Notes: a model not told the origin generated them from the sequence alone. A stretch of 64,000 nt of DNA from Hyphococcus formosus (GCF_046736345.1 NZ_CP157210.1:2356001-2420000); one strand, 5' to 3'. Counted from the first letter of the stretch, positions 1-8,899 are shown. Program-made: numbers and translations.

Positions 1-44
1 GAAGAGAAAACCTAGCTGGGCAAAATCCGATTAGGGCGATTTAA

Positions 45-857
45 ATGCAACATCCGGCCGATGATTTTTTGATCGAATGCGACGTGCTTGACGATCTTTT
101 AAAGCGTCAAAATGCGGAAGATTTAATGCGCGAAACGCAATTCAAAAATTGGACAATCGAAGACATTATCGCGCATTTGCATATGTGGAATCATGCCGCT
201 CTTTTGACCCTAGAATCGCGCGAAAAATTCCAATCCTTCCTGATGGAAATACTTCCAGTATTAGGCAAAGAAGGCCATATCGGCGCGCAGCGTCATTGGC
301 TCAAAACGCACCTAGGTAACGCGCGTGGTCAGGCCCTCCTCAATGAGTGGTCTGCGCTATATCCGCAACTCGCCGCCGCCTATAAGCAGGCTGACCCAGA
401 AAACCGCGTCGCATGGGTTGGGCCAGAGATGAGCACAACCGCAAAAATAATCGCAAGGCAGATGGAATGTTGGGCCCATGGCCAGGCCATTTTCGATCTT
501 CTTGGTGCGGATCGCCCGGAATCCGACCGTATTCGCAATATCTGCCATCTCGGCGTCACGACCTATAGCTGGACATTCCGCAACCGACAGACCGACCCCC
601 CGCAACCAAAGCCCCATGTCCATTTGACTGCCCCCGCTGGTGCAGCGTGGGAATGGAATGACGTGCAAGCCGACAACTTTGTCCGCGGCAGCGCGGTCGA
701 ATTTGCCCAGATTGTCACGCAAACCCGCAATATTGCGGATACAAACCTAGAGACCTTTGGCGATGCAGCCAAGCAATGGATGACGATCGCGCAATGCTTT
801 GCCGGCCTGCCCGAAGACCCGCCCGCCAAGGGCACTCGGTATAAGGATATTCAATAG
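45..857 (+). CDS. TIGR03084-family DinB-like metal-binding protein
   Basis: A 270-residue protein whose N-terminus (ADDFLIECDVLDDLL, then a TQFKNWTIEDIIAHLHMWN segment) matches the TIGR03084 family. These are DinB/mycothiol maleylpyruvate isomerase-like helical proteins. The family motif is a tryptophan-rich segment followed by an HLH metal-ligand region, and His46 and His48 here fit that role. The substrate is unknown for most members, so no reaction is assigned. It is a single gene close to the window edge with no clear Shine-Dalgarno sequence. The ATG at 45 is used because it precedes the conserved block by a normal distance. Confidence 0.8.
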   Translation: MQHPADDFLIECDVLDDLLKRQNAEDLMRETQFKNWTIEDIIAHLHMWNHAALLTLESREKFQSFLMEILPVLGKEGHIGAQRHWLKTHLGNARGQALLNEWSALYPQLAAAYKQADPENRVAWVGPEMSTTAKIIARQMECWAHGQAIFDLLGADRPESDRIRNICHLGVTTYSWTFRNRQTDPPQPKPHVHLTAPAGAAWEWNDVQADNFVRGSAVEFAQIVTQTRNIADTNLETFGDAAKQWMTIAQCFAGLPEDPPAKGTRYKDIQ

Positions 858-986
858 CTTACACTTCTAACGATTACGCACACCAACTATACGTTCTCCT
901 ACGACGGGCTTGCGTTCTTCATTAAGCACCCATAATCTCTGCGTCGGTCTGCGACAGGGGTGCCAGTCGTAAGCACGGGGGGAGCT

Positions 987-1460
987 ATGAAACGTTTACT
1001 GTCTTTTCCGACTGCGGCTTGTGTGTCCGTTGCGCTAATTTGCGCTGCGTGCACCAAAGCGGAGGAACAACCCGCCACTGCGGAATCGGAAAATGTTCTC
1101 GGATACAAAACCGGAAATCCAAATGAATGGCCGGCGGAACTTGATGCGGTCATAGCTGCACCGGGGAATCACAAAATTCTGCTGGAAAATGAATCCGTTC
1201 GAGTGCTTGAGGTCTCTTTAGCACCCAACGAAGTTGAACCCTTACATTCGCATCGCTGGCCCAGCGTCCTTTATATTCAGGAGGCGGGTCATTTTGTTGA
1301 TTCCGATGCGGATGGAAATGTCATTTTTGATACGCGCGCGTTGGATGTACCGCTTACCTTTCCATTGACGATGTGGAAGGAACCGGAAGCGCCGCATTCT
1401 GTCACCAATTTGAGCGACGACACTCCTATCCGATTAGTCCGGGTCGAAATTAAAAACTAA
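987..1460 (+). CDS. Cupin-like lipoprotein
   Basis: The start at 987 has a GGGGGAG ribosome site 5 bases upstream; an in-frame ATG at 960 lacks one. The 157-residue product begins with a lipoprotein signal (MKRLLSF, hydrophobic core, ICAAC lipobox), so it should sit in the envelope. The mature part carries a cupin-type pattern: VRVLEVSLAPNEVEPLHSH, a conserved Trp-Pro, and later EAPHSVTNLSDD. The two histidine clusters are the usual metal ligands of small cupins. No catalytic function can be assigned. Binding of a small ligand or metal in the periplasm is an inference. Confidence 0.7.
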   Translation: MKRLLSFPTAACVSVALICAACTKAEEQPATAESENVLGYKTGNPNEWPAELDAVIAAPGNHKILLENESVRVLEVSLAPNEVEPLHSHRWPSVLYIQEAGHFVDSDADGNVIFDTRALDVPLTFPLTMWKEPEAPHSVTNLSDDTPIRLVRVEIKN

Positions 1461-1566
1461 CACACTTTGCTTCGCCACCGCGCCTTGTGTTTGGGCAACT
1501 CAACAGGCGGGCGTTCATCCTATTGAGCAAAAACACGCCGCAGAGAATCAAGGCACGGGGAATGAA

Positions 1567-2112
1567 ATGACCGCTAAAAATAAGATTGACCGGGTCAACG
1601 GTTGGCTGACCCTCGGGGCGAATTTAGGTGTTGTGCTAGGCCTGTTCATTTTGATCATCGAGGTTCAGCAAAATGCTGCTTTGACTCGTGCGGCACTAGA
1701 GGCTGATAAAAACAATCAACTTGCCAATATTGAATTAAGTCTAGCCTCACCGGAAACAGCTGCGGCATGGACAAAATCCGTACGCGCACCTGAAGCCATG
1801 ACTGATACTGAAATTAGGATCGTCGAGTCACATATGGTGGCGGTAATGTTGCAATGGGATAATCTTTTTCAAATGGAAGCCAACGGATTGACGACAATGG
1901 CCCGAGTGGAAAGCCATATTCGGAATACTGCACCATTTTATTTTGGGAGCAGATTTGGCAAGAACTGGTGGAAAAGGCAAATGCTTGGATGGGAGGGTAC
2001 ACCGATGTTTGATGTTGCCGATCCAATTATCTTGAACGTCGATTCCGAGTTCATCGTCACTTACCTAGACCAAAACCGACTACGTACGCCGGAAACAATG
2101 GGTAAGGAATAA
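1567..2112 (+). CDS. Single-helix membrane protein of unknown function
   Basis: A 181-residue protein with one strong transmembrane segment near residues 13-33 (LGANLGVVLGLFILIIEV) and a predicted soluble helical C-terminal part with several Trp and Phe. I do not recognise a named family with confidence. It ends at 2112 and the next start lies at 2115 behind an AAGGA inside its own last codons, so translation of the two is probably coupled. It therefore belongs with the two downstream small membrane proteins, which have the same plan of short N-terminus, one helix and a soluble domain. Confidence 0.65.
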   Translation: MTAKNKIDRVNGWLTLGANLGVVLGLFILIIEVQQNAALTRAALEADKNNQLANIELSLASPETAAAWTKSVRAPEAMTDTEIRIVESHMVAVMLQWDNLFQMEANGLTTMARVESHIRNTAPFYFGSRFGKNWWKRQMLGWEGTPMFDVADPIILNVDSEFIVTYLDQNRLRTPETMGKE

Positions 2113-2114
2113 TA

Positions 2115-2855
2115 ATGCTTCTCCGCCGCATCACCGAACACGTCAAAGCGCAAAACTGGACCGCCGTCGCGCTAGACTTCTTCATTGTGGTTGTCGGCGT
2201 TTTTATCGGTATTCAGGTCGCGAACTGGAATGATGACCGGCAACGCACGGCCAATGAAAGGCTTTATCTTGAACGGCTGTATGCTGAAGTCATGATACTG
2301 AGAGAAGAGCGGGGATTCTATGATCGAATTCGCGCGTCCAATGCGGCGTTGCTGGTCGAAGCGGTTAGTTTTATTGAAGATGAAACTGCAACTGCGGCTC
2401 TTTCGCCGGCACATTGTTACGCGATTGCGGACATGTCCTATCTCACCGCGCCGCCCACCGGTTTACCCACCGCAACTGAATTGTTGTCGGCGGGTCAGTT
2501 GAACATCATTCGCGCTCCAAAAGTCCGCGCCGGCATCCTCGATTTTTATCAGGAAGCGGACCGGGCCAGTGATCTGATTGCGGAAATTTCCCGGAACAGT
2601 GTCAACCTCTCCCGTCTCTATCCTGATTATTTCACGATCCGGCTCGTTGCAGACACCAGCCATAACGATGGGTTTGACCGTGCTGTTCAGTGCGATGAAC
2701 ACGCGATGCGCGAGAACCACACTTTCAGGAACCAACTTCACGACATGACTTTCGCCTATCAAATTTACAACGGACGAGGGGTTCAGAAAGTCTCCAAGTC
2801 TTTGCACGATCTGCATAGTGAGCTTGAAATAGTGCTTTCGAAGGCAAAAAACTGA
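2115..2855 (+). CDS. Small membrane protein, DUF6090-like layout (paralogue 1)
   Basis: A 246-residue protein. Residues 1-20 are basic/amphipathic, residues about 16-35 form a transmembrane helix (FFIVVVGVFIGIQV), then comes ANWND and a charged, probably coiled helical C-terminal domain. The helix-plus-NWND pattern resembles the DUF6090 arrangement of membrane proteins, but membership is a guess from pattern. Its first 119 bases are nearly the same as those of the next gene, while the remainders differ. Function unknown. The start is supported by an AAGGA 6-10 bases upstream and by close spacing to the preceding gene. Confidence 0.7.
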   Translation: MLLRRITEHVKAQNWTAVALDFFIVVVGVFIGIQVANWNDDRQRTANERLYLERLYAEVMILREERGFYDRIRASNAALLVEAVSFIEDETATAALSPAHCYAIADMSYLTAPPTGLPTATELLSAGQLNIIRAPKVRAGILDFYQEADRASDLIAEISRNSVNLSRLYPDYFTIRLVADTSHNDGFDRAVQCDEHAMRENHTFRNQLHDMTFAYQIYNGRGVQKVSKSLHDLHSELEIVLSKAKN

Positions 2856-2864
2856 GCTCGCCCC

Positions 2865-3362
2865 ATGATCCTCCGCCGCATCACCGAACACGTCAAAGCG
2901 CAAAACTGGACGGCGGTCGCGCTCGATTTTTTTATCGTCGTTGCCGGCGTTTTCATCGGTATTCAGGTCGCGAACTGGAATGACGCACAGCAGAGCAAAG
3001 CACAAGTGGCTGATTTAATGACGCGGATGGTATCTGACGCGACCACAATGCGCAGAGAAATGGCACGTTATAAAGAGTTTCATCAAGCGATTTACGAGAA
3101 CGCATTTCAATGCACCCTTGCACTAAAGGACAAAAAGACCTGCATAGCGACGGAAACAGGTAGTATAGCACACATTCAATCTGCGAATGTGCGGACTGGC
3201 ATTCAAACGATTACGGATGAAATGGAATTTATTGATCGCCAATGGCAACGATATGTAAGCATGAAACAAAACGCCTTAGCCATTCGGGTCAATCCTGAAT
3301 CCAGCAAATATGTATACGCAGCAATTGCGGCATTGACGAATGAGACTGAGGCCAAAAATTAA
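2865..3362 (+). CDS. Small membrane protein (paralogue 2, different C-terminal domain)
   Basis: A 165-residue protein starting 9 bases after the stop of its neighbour. Its first 40 residues (RRITEHVKAQNWTAVALDFF, then the helix, then VANWND) are almost those of paralogue 1, but the soluble part is shorter and unrelated by eye. That part holds Cys and Met residues and a predicted helix-rich region. The arrangement suggests a shared membrane anchor carrying different extracytoplasmic or cytoplasmic domains. No function is known. Only a weak ribosome site is seen, so it is probably translated as part of the operon. Confidence 0.7.
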   Translation: MILRRITEHVKAQNWTAVALDFFIVVAGVFIGIQVANWNDAQQSKAQVADLMTRMVSDATTMRREMARYKEFHQAIYENAFQCTLALKDKKTCIATETGSIAHIQSANVRTGIQTITDEMEFIDRQWQRYVSMKQNALAIRVNPESSKYVYAAIAALTNETEAKN

Positions 3363-3460
3363 TCCAGCCCACATCATCGAACGAATTCAGTTTTAGTTGC
3401 GTATGGAAAAACACAGATGCCCGGGGATCAATGAACGGGCAATTACGATAGGGGACTTTC

Positions 3461-3955
3461 ATGAAGACGTTTATTCTATGCGCGGGCATGCTTGCCTTAG
3501 CGGCCTGTTCGAATTCCGGTGACACCGCTTCGAACAGAACTGCCACAACTGAGCAAACAGCAAACCTTCAGGAAACGCTGCTTCCTGATTATCTCGCGCG
3601 CATTAATGCCAACGACCTCGATACGGTGATGGAGGGCTTCACTGATGATGTCGTATTTCAAGCACCCAATGCGCCGGAAGTGATTGGCAAGGCCGCATTG
3701 CGCGAATGGATCGGTGGTTATCTCGCCGCTTTCGACACGCAATGGGTCAAAACCTCCCAAGACATGATCGTCAGCGGTGATTATGCGATTGAACGCTATA
3801 GCTATCAGTCGACGGACACCATGAAAGCAACAGGCTCGGTGCACACCGACATCGGCAAAGGCGTTATCATCTATCACAAGGAAGCTGACGGCGTATGGCG
3901 CGTTGCCCACGACGCCTGGAGCTCGGATTTACCGCTGACACCGCCTGGCGAATAG
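3461..3955 (+). CDS. SnoaL/NTF2-like lipoprotein
   Basis: A 164-residue protein with a lipoprotein signal (MKTFILCAGMLALAAC, lipobox LAAC). The mature part has the SnoaL-like/NTF2-like pattern: an N-terminal helix, LPDYLARINANDLDTVMEGF, then DDVVFQAPNAPEVIGKAALREW and a C-terminal sheet ending in WRVAHDAWSS. The fold is a cone-shaped sheet with a pocket and is used both for catalysis and binding, so the role here is open. A GGGGACT ribosome site lies just upstream. It stands alone before the tRNA. Confidence 0.75.
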   Translation: MKTFILCAGMLALAACSNSGDTASNRTATTEQTANLQETLLPDYLARINANDLDTVMEGFTDDVVFQAPNAPEVIGKAALREWIGGYLAAFDTQWVKTSQDMIVSGDYAIERYSYQSTDTMKATGSVHTDIGKGVIIYHKEADGVWRVAHDAWSSDLPLTPPGE

Positions 3956-4015
3956 GCGAGCGGGACGTTCTACCGCGCTAGCTAGGCGGGCCAATGCCGC
4001 AATGTAAAAAGGTAA

Positions 4016-4092
4016 TGGTACCGCCTGGTGGTCTCGAACCACCGACCTCTAGATCCACAATCTAGCGCTCTAACCAACTGAGCTAAGGCGGC
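4016..4092 (-). tRNA. tRNA-His (GTG), without G-1, with encoded CCA
   Basis: On the minus strand a full cloverleaf folds: acceptor GCCGCCT/AGGCGGT, D-arm GCTC/GAGC, anticodon stem CTAGA/TCTAG around loop TTGTGGA (anticodon GTG) and T-arm GGTGG/CCACC. CCA is encoded at 4016-4018. The first pair is G1-U72, the discriminator (4019) is A73, and the base before G1 is A rather than the G-1 typical of tRNA-His. This is the variant known from Caulobacter-type alphaproteobacteria, whose divergent HisRS reads the anticodon, U72 and A73. Confidence 0.95.
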
Positions 4093-4185
4093 TTATGAAG
4101 GCGCGGAACCTACGCGCGGCCCCCCGCTATTTCAAGCGGGGAGGCGTCAGTTTTCATAAAGTTTCAGCCAGAAAATGCAAATCCC

Positions 4186-4971
4186 TTAGGAACCGGCACC
4201 CAATAAGGCGATTTCCCGCTTGAGTTGGGCAATCCGCGTTGCATCATTTGGGTGTGTCGCCAAAAATTCAGGCGGTGAACCGCTTTTTTGTGCGGACATT
4301 TTTTCCCAAAACCGTACGGCTTCATTGGGGTTATAGCCCGCGCGGTGCATATAGCGGAGGCCATATTTATCCGCTTCCAGCTCGTGCTGACGCGAGAACG
4401 GCAAAATCACCCCATATTGCGCGCCGAGGCCGAGCGCCTGAAGGGCGACCTGAGAGCCTTGACCACTTCCCAAAGCGACCTGCGCGACACTTAGGCCCGC
4501 TTGCGCCGCGGCGGTCCGGCCATAGCGCTGACCTGAATGGTTGAATTTCACATGAGCAACTTCGTGGCCCATAACGGTGGCGATTTGCGCATCATTTTCC
4601 ATGATATCGAGGATGCCGGTATAAAAGCCGATCTTTCCGCCCGGCAGCGCAAACGCGTTCAAATCATCGGACTCGAAAACCGCAACTTCCCACCCGGCGG
4701 GGCTATCCCCTGCGGCCGCGATGATCTTTGGCATCACCCGATTCACCCGCGAAACATAACGCGGATCATTGGTGGTTTTCTGTTGCGCCTTCAAATCGGT
4801 CCATGCGGATGCCGCGAGCTGTGCCATCTGCTCGCTGTTCGGGGTGAAGGCCTGCGAGACGGTCTCGCAGCCGGGCGTCAAAACAACGATGCTCCCAGCC
4901 GCGGCCGCTTGAACAAAGCGCCGGCGGGACATGGTCACCTTGTGATCGAGAACCTGAAATTTGTCGCTCAT
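4186..4971 (-). CDS. M48-family zinc metallopeptidase, Tat-type lipoprotein
   Basis: A 261-residue M48-type peptidase (the BepA/LoiP-like group). The zinc motif HEVAH is followed about 50 residues later by the third ligand in a HELEADKYG segment. The N-terminus carries SRRRFVQAA plus a hydrophobic stretch and an LTPGC lipobox, so export by Tat and lipid anchoring are likely. The start at 4971 is chosen for its AGAGGGG ribosome site; a longer in-frame ATG at 5043 lacks one. Relatives degrade or help assemble misfolded outer-membrane proteins. That role is inferred here. Confidence 0.88.
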   Translation of the reverse strand: MSDKFQVLDHKVTMSRRRFVQAAAAGSIVVLTPGCETVSQAFTPNSEQMAQLAASAWTDLKAQQKTTNDPRYVSRVNRVMPKIIAAAGDSPAGWEVAVFESDDLNAFALPGGKIGFYTGILDIMENDAQIATVMGHEVAHVKFNHSGQRYGRTAAAQAGLSVAQVALGSGQGSQVALQALGLGAQYGVILPFSRQHELEADKYGLRYMHRAGYNPNEAVRFWEKMSAQKSGSPPEFLATHPNDATRIAQLKREIALLGAGS

Positions 4972-5073
4972 CGGAATCCCCTCTGCGTTAACTCTTGAGT
5001 AATCATAGGCCACCAGCCGCCCCGGCACAAATTCGATTTGCACCGCGAAAGTTCCAAAAATCGCGAAAAATTC

Positions 5074-5640
5074 CTACGGCTCCAGCTCGCAATCCCAGTA
5101 CAGGAAGTCCTGCCAACTTTCATGAAGATAATGCGGCGGAAAAGCCCGGCCCCGTTCATTAAGCTCATACATGGTTGGCCGAACCGGCTCGCGCGCAGGG
5201 AACATTTTCGCCTCTCGCGGGGTGCGGCCGCCCTTGCGAATATTGCAGCTACTACAAGCGGCTACGATATTCTCCCATGTGGTTCGCCCGCCTTGGGACC
5301 GCGGCACGACGTGGTCGAAGGTCAGGGCATCGCGCTCAGTCGACAGGCAATATTGGCACGCAAAACTATCGCGCAAGAACACATTGAACCGCGTAAAGGC
5401 CGGCGCGCGAGTATGGCTGACAAAGGTCTTCAGCGACACAACCGAAGGCAACCGCATCTCGAAATTCTGGCTGTGCACACGCGTATCATATTGTGCAACC
5501 ACATCCACACGATCAAGAAACACCGCTTTGAGCGCGTCCTGCCATGACCATAATGACAAAGGAAAATAACTGAGCGGCCGAAAGTCCGCATTCAGAACAA
5601 GTGCCGGACAGGCATCAGGGGAGCGTTGCGCAACGGACAT
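5074..5640 (-). CDS. HNH endonuclease family protein
   Basis: A 188-residue protein with an HNH core: CQYC, then LTFDHVVPRSQGG, then TTWENIVAACSSCNIRKGGRTP. It has the two CxxC zinc pairs, the catalytic His of DH and the Asn of EN. This chromosomal type, with a conserved N-terminal PALVLNADFRPLSYFPLSLW block, is widespread in alphaproteobacteria outside phages. Its target is unknown. The ATG at 5640 has AAAGGGG 8 bases upstream and is preferred over a TTG two codons earlier. About 170 bases upstream (5647-5813) show no gene. Confidence 0.88.
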   Translation of the reverse strand: MSVAQRSPDACPALVLNADFRPLSYFPLSLWSWQDALKAVFLDRVDVVAQYDTRVHSQNFEMRLPSVVSLKTFVSHTRAPAFTRFNVFLRDSFACQYCLSTERDALTFDHVVPRSQGGRTTWENIVAACSSCNIRKGGRTPREAKMFPAREPVRPTMYELNERGRAFPPHYLHESWQDFLYWDCELEP

Positions 5641-5813
5641 TAGCAACGCCCCTTTGCGGTCAGATCACAGAAACAAGAATGCCAACTCAATACTCTGAAA
5701 GCGGGAACTCCCCTGCTGTCGCATTAGAATAAACCAAACTTGTACAGAACATCTATAGCTGATTCTGCATGACAGAAGTTTGACGATTTAGGCGATATTT
5801 TCGCAACACTCGT

Positions 5814-6518
5814 CTAAATCGGTGTGCGCCCGCGAATATGAGCGTAATAGGTCCATAAAATATGGGCGGCGACACCACGATAAGGTGCCCATTTCTGGGC
5901 TCGGGTATCAAATTGTTTCATATCGGGCCGCGGGCCACGCTGCCGTGCCGCATTATAAGCGCCCAACAAGGCGACGTCACCTCGGGGCCAAATATCAACC
6001 CGCCCCTGACAAAACAGAAGGTAAATTGCGGCGGTCCATGGCCCTATGCCTTTGATACTTTGTAGCGTTTTGGCGGCGGTCTCGTCATCCATCGATGATA
6101 ACGCCTGATCGTTTATTACACCGCTTTGCCAGACCTCGGCGAGCGCCATCACATATCGCGCCTTGGGCGTGGAAAGCCCGAACTCGCGCAACCCATCCTG
6201 GCCCAACTCAAGGGCAGCATCAGCGCGCCGACAATCCATGCCGTCCTGACAGCGCGCCCAGATCGCCTGAGCACTCGGCACAGAGACTTGCTGCTCTACG
6301 ATGATCCGAAACAGCGCCTCAAACCCGCCGGGCCGGCGGCGAATATGCGGTGCGCCGATCGCGTCTAAAGCGCGCGCAAGCGTTTTGTCCTTGCGCGCCA
6401 AAACGGTACAAGCCGCACTCGTGTCGCCAAATACATCGAGCGACGCCGGTTGAGAATTATTCGGGCTGAGCCTCGCCAATTTTATCCTGTGTTTTGGTTT
6501 CAAAATCGCTGGCGTCAT
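5814..6518 (-). CDS. alkA: DNA-3-methyladenine glycosylase II, AlkA-like
   Basis: A 234-residue HhH-GPD base-excision glycosylase. The helix-hairpin-helix reads LQSIKGIGPWTAAIYLL and is followed by the catalytic Asp in WPRGDVALL. The part before it (FEALFRIIVEQQVSVPSAQAIW) is the usual substrate-pocket helix. It removes alkylated purines from DNA and leaves an abasic site. The ATG at 6518 would overlap the upstream yghU gene by 62 bases, and a TTG lies at 6551. A later start within the poorly conserved first 40 residues is also possible. Confidence 0.85.
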   Translation of the reverse strand: MTPAILKPKHRIKLARLSPNNSQPASLDVFGDTSAACTVLARKDKTLARALDAIGAPHIRRRPGGFEALFRIIVEQQVSVPSAQAIWARCQDGMDCRRADAALELGQDGLREFGLSTPKARYVMALAEVWQSGVINDQALSSMDDETAAKTLQSIKGIGPWTAAIYLLFCQGRVDIWPRGDVALLGAYNAARQRGPRPDMKQFDTRAQKWAPYRGVAAHILWTYYAHIRGRTPI

Positions 6519-7332
6519 GACGCTCGTGCAATTGGGTCGCGGGGTCACCAAAGGTCCGGTTTACCATTCGGCCACGTTTCACCGCCGGACGCTCAGCCAG
6601 TTCCTCTGCCCAGCGCACAAGGTTCTTATATTCCGTGACCTGAAGAAATTCACCGGCATCATAAAGCTTGCCATGCGCCATCCAGCCATACCAAGGGTAG
6701 ATCGCAATATCCGCAATCGTATAGTCGTCGCCGATCATATATCGCCGATTAGCGAGGTTTTTATCGAGCACATCAAGCTGACGCTTCACTTCCATAGAAA
6801 AGCGATTGATCGGATATTCAAATTTCTTTGGCGCATACGCATAAAAATGACCAAACCCGCCACCGAGATAAGGCGCGCTCCCCATCTGCCAAAACAGCCA
6901 GGACAACATCTCAGGGCGCAATGACGGATCGCTGGGCAAGAAAGCATCAAACTTCTCTGCGAGGTGCAATAGAATAGCGCCCGATTCGAAAACCCGTATC
7001 GGCTTTTCGCCCGTTTTATCAATCAGTGCAGGGATTTTTGAATTCGGGTTAATCTCGACAAAACCGCTACCGAATTGATCGCCATCACCGATGCGGATCA
7101 AATGCGCGTCATATTCAGCGCCCGCCTCTCCCTTTTCGAGAAGCTCTTCGAACATGGTGGTGACTTTAACGCCGTTCGGGGTTCCGAGCGAATAAAGCTG
7201 AAACGGATGCCGACCCTCGGGCAATTTCTTTTCATGGGTCGCGCCAGAAATCGGACGATTAATATTGGCGAATTGACCGCCACTTTCAGAATCCCAAGTC
7301 CAGACTTTCGGCGGCGTATAGCTATTCGACAT
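6457..7332 (-). CDS. yghU: Glutathione-dependent disulfide-bond oxidoreductase YghU
   Basis: A 291-residue glutathione S-transferase superfamily member of the YghU/Ure2p-like class. It has a long N-terminal lead (YTPPKVWTWD, then FANINRP), the thioredoxin-like domain with HPFQLYSLGTPNGVKVTTMFEE and PALID, and an all-helical C-terminal domain with YTIADIAIYPWYG. E. coli YghU binds two glutathiones and reduces disulfides. AGGAGAAACCG precedes the ATG at 7332. It lies just downstream of gshA on the same strand, which fits glutathione-linked redox work, though 95 bases separate them. Confidence 0.93.
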   Translation of the reverse strand: MSNSYTPPKVWTWDSESGGQFANINRPISGATHEKKLPEGRHPFQLYSLGTPNGVKVTTMFEELLEKGEAGAEYDAHLIRIGDGDQFGSGFVEINPNSKIPALIDKTGEKPIRVFESGAILLHLAEKFDAFLPSDPSLRPEMLSWLFWQMGSAPYLGGGFGHFYAYAPKKFEYPINRFSMEVKRQLDVLDKNLANRRYMIGDDYTIADIAIYPWYGWMAHGKLYDAGEFLQVTEYKNLVRWAEELAERPAVKRGRMVNRTFGDPATQLHERHDASDFETKTQDKIGEAQPE

Positions 7333-7427
7333 CGGTTTCTCCTGTTTATTCGATGTCCCGGTGATTTAAGATGGCGATGCCCAATTCAAATTCGCATTTG
7401 CGTGAAGAGGGCAGATTTTGCCGCAGA

Positions 7428-8801
7428 TCAGAACTTTTTCTCTTCCAACAGGGCCTTCGCGTCGCCGCCAAGATCTTCGAGGAAGTGTTTAGCGGTCGCC
7501 TCGCCCATTGTAATTCCGCTTTTTGCGATCTTTACCATCGGGTCGAGATAAGTCGTCTCATCATCTTTGAGATTTCCGATGCGTCCACGACGGCGCAGTC
7601 CAGCGCGCGAAATATCGAGAATTTCCAGCGCGACATCCTGAACGGTTCTGCCGTCGATTTCTGCCTTAAAGCCATATTGCGCAGCATCCAGCCTGAGCTG
7701 TTCGCGCATTTCCGTCGTCCAGTTTTTCGCAACATCCCACGCCGCGGACAGCGCGTCCTCATCATATAACAGCCCGACCCAGAATGCGGGGAGCGCGCAA
7801 ATTCCGGCCCAAGGCACCCCATCGGCACCGCGCATTTCCAAAAAGCGCTTGAGCCGGACTTCAGGAAACGCCGTAGACAGATGATCTTCCCAATCTTCCA
7901 TTGTTGGAATTTCACCGGGAAGAATGGGCAACTCACCTTTCAGGAAATCGCGGAAGGAGAGACCGGCAGCGTCGATAAATTTTCCATTGCGCCGAACAAA
8001 ATACATCGGAACATCGAGCATATAATCGACATAACGCTCATAGCCAAAACCATCCTCGAATACGAAGTTTAATAGGCCAGTCCTATCGGGGTCGGTATCG
8101 GTCCAAATATGCGCGCGATAAGACGCGTAACCGGATGACTTACCTTCATAGAGGCCGGAATTGGCAAAGAGCGCGGTCGCAATTGGCTGTAACGCCAGTG
8201 ACGTGCGGAATTTTTGCGCCATGTCCGCCTCAGAGGCGTAATCAAGATTGACCTGAACCGTGCAGGTCCGGTGCATCATGTCGAGACCGAGATTGCCAAC
8301 CGTCGGCATATAACGGCGCATAATGTCGTAGCGCGCCTTTGGCATTTTCGGAATTTCCGCACGGGTCGCCATTGGCGTAAATCCCATGCCAAGAAATGCG
8401 ACGCCAAGCGGATCACAAACCTTTTTAACCGCATGAAGGTGGCGGTGAACTTCGTCACAGGTTTGATGAATATTTTCAAGCGGTGCGCCCGACAATTCAA
8501 ACTGACCACCGGGCTCCAGCGAAACACTCGCCCCCGCGCCTTTCAGGCCGATCGGCAAACCATTTTCAGCGATAATCGCCCAGCCGGTTTCTTCACTCAG
8601 CTTTTCAAGGATTGCGCGAATACCATTTTCGCCTTCATAGGGAACATGCTTCAGGCTGGTACGGCAGAAAACAAATTTCTCGTGTTCAGTGCCGATGCGC
8701 CATTGATCCTTGGGCTTTTCCCCCTCGGCAATATAGTGCGCCAGTTGTTCTAGCGATTCGATACGCGGCGAGTCGCCGGTTGATTCCTTGGCGGTTGTCA
8801 C
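7428..8801 (-). CDS. gshA: Glutamate-cysteine ligase, plant/proteobacterial type
   Basis: A 457-residue ligase that joins glutamate and cysteine in the first step of glutathione synthesis. Recognisable parts are WRIGTEHEKFVF (glutamate/metal site), LKGAGASVSLEPGGQFELSG, and MMHRTCTVQVNLDY with its conserved Cys. This is the plant-type family found in alphaproteobacteria, distinct from E. coli GshA. The GTG at 8801 has GGAGA about 6 bases upstream; an in-frame TTG at 8813 would put the ribosome site inside the gene. The C-terminus ends in a short charged tail. Confidence 0.93.
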   Translation of the reverse strand: MTTAKESTGDSPRIESLEQLAHYIAEGEKPKDQWRIGTEHEKFVFCRTSLKHVPYEGENGIRAILEKLSEETGWAIIAENGLPIGLKGAGASVSLEPGGQFELSGAPLENIHQTCDEVHRHLHAVKKVCDPLGVAFLGMGFTPMATRAEIPKMPKARYDIMRRYMPTVGNLGLDMMHRTCTVQVNLDYASEADMAQKFRTSLALQPIATALFANSGLYEGKSSGYASYRAHIWTDTDPDRTGLLNFVFEDGFGYERYVDYMLDVPMYFVRRNGKFIDAAGLSFRDFLKGELPILPGEIPTMEDWEDHLSTAFPEVRLKRFLEMRGADGVPWAGICALPAFWVGLLYDEDALSAAWDVAKNWTTEMREQLRLDAAQYGFKAEIDGRTVQDVALEILDISRAGLRRRGRIGNLKDDETTYLDPMVKIAKSGITMGEATAKHFLEDLGGDAKALLEEKKF

Positions 8802-8899
8802 TTTTCTCTCCAACTCTCAAGGCGCATTGCCCCATTTATGCCGCTCTAAAGGGCCAAGCGCCGTACGCCAAGCCTTGTTATGTTCACGCTCTCGCGACG

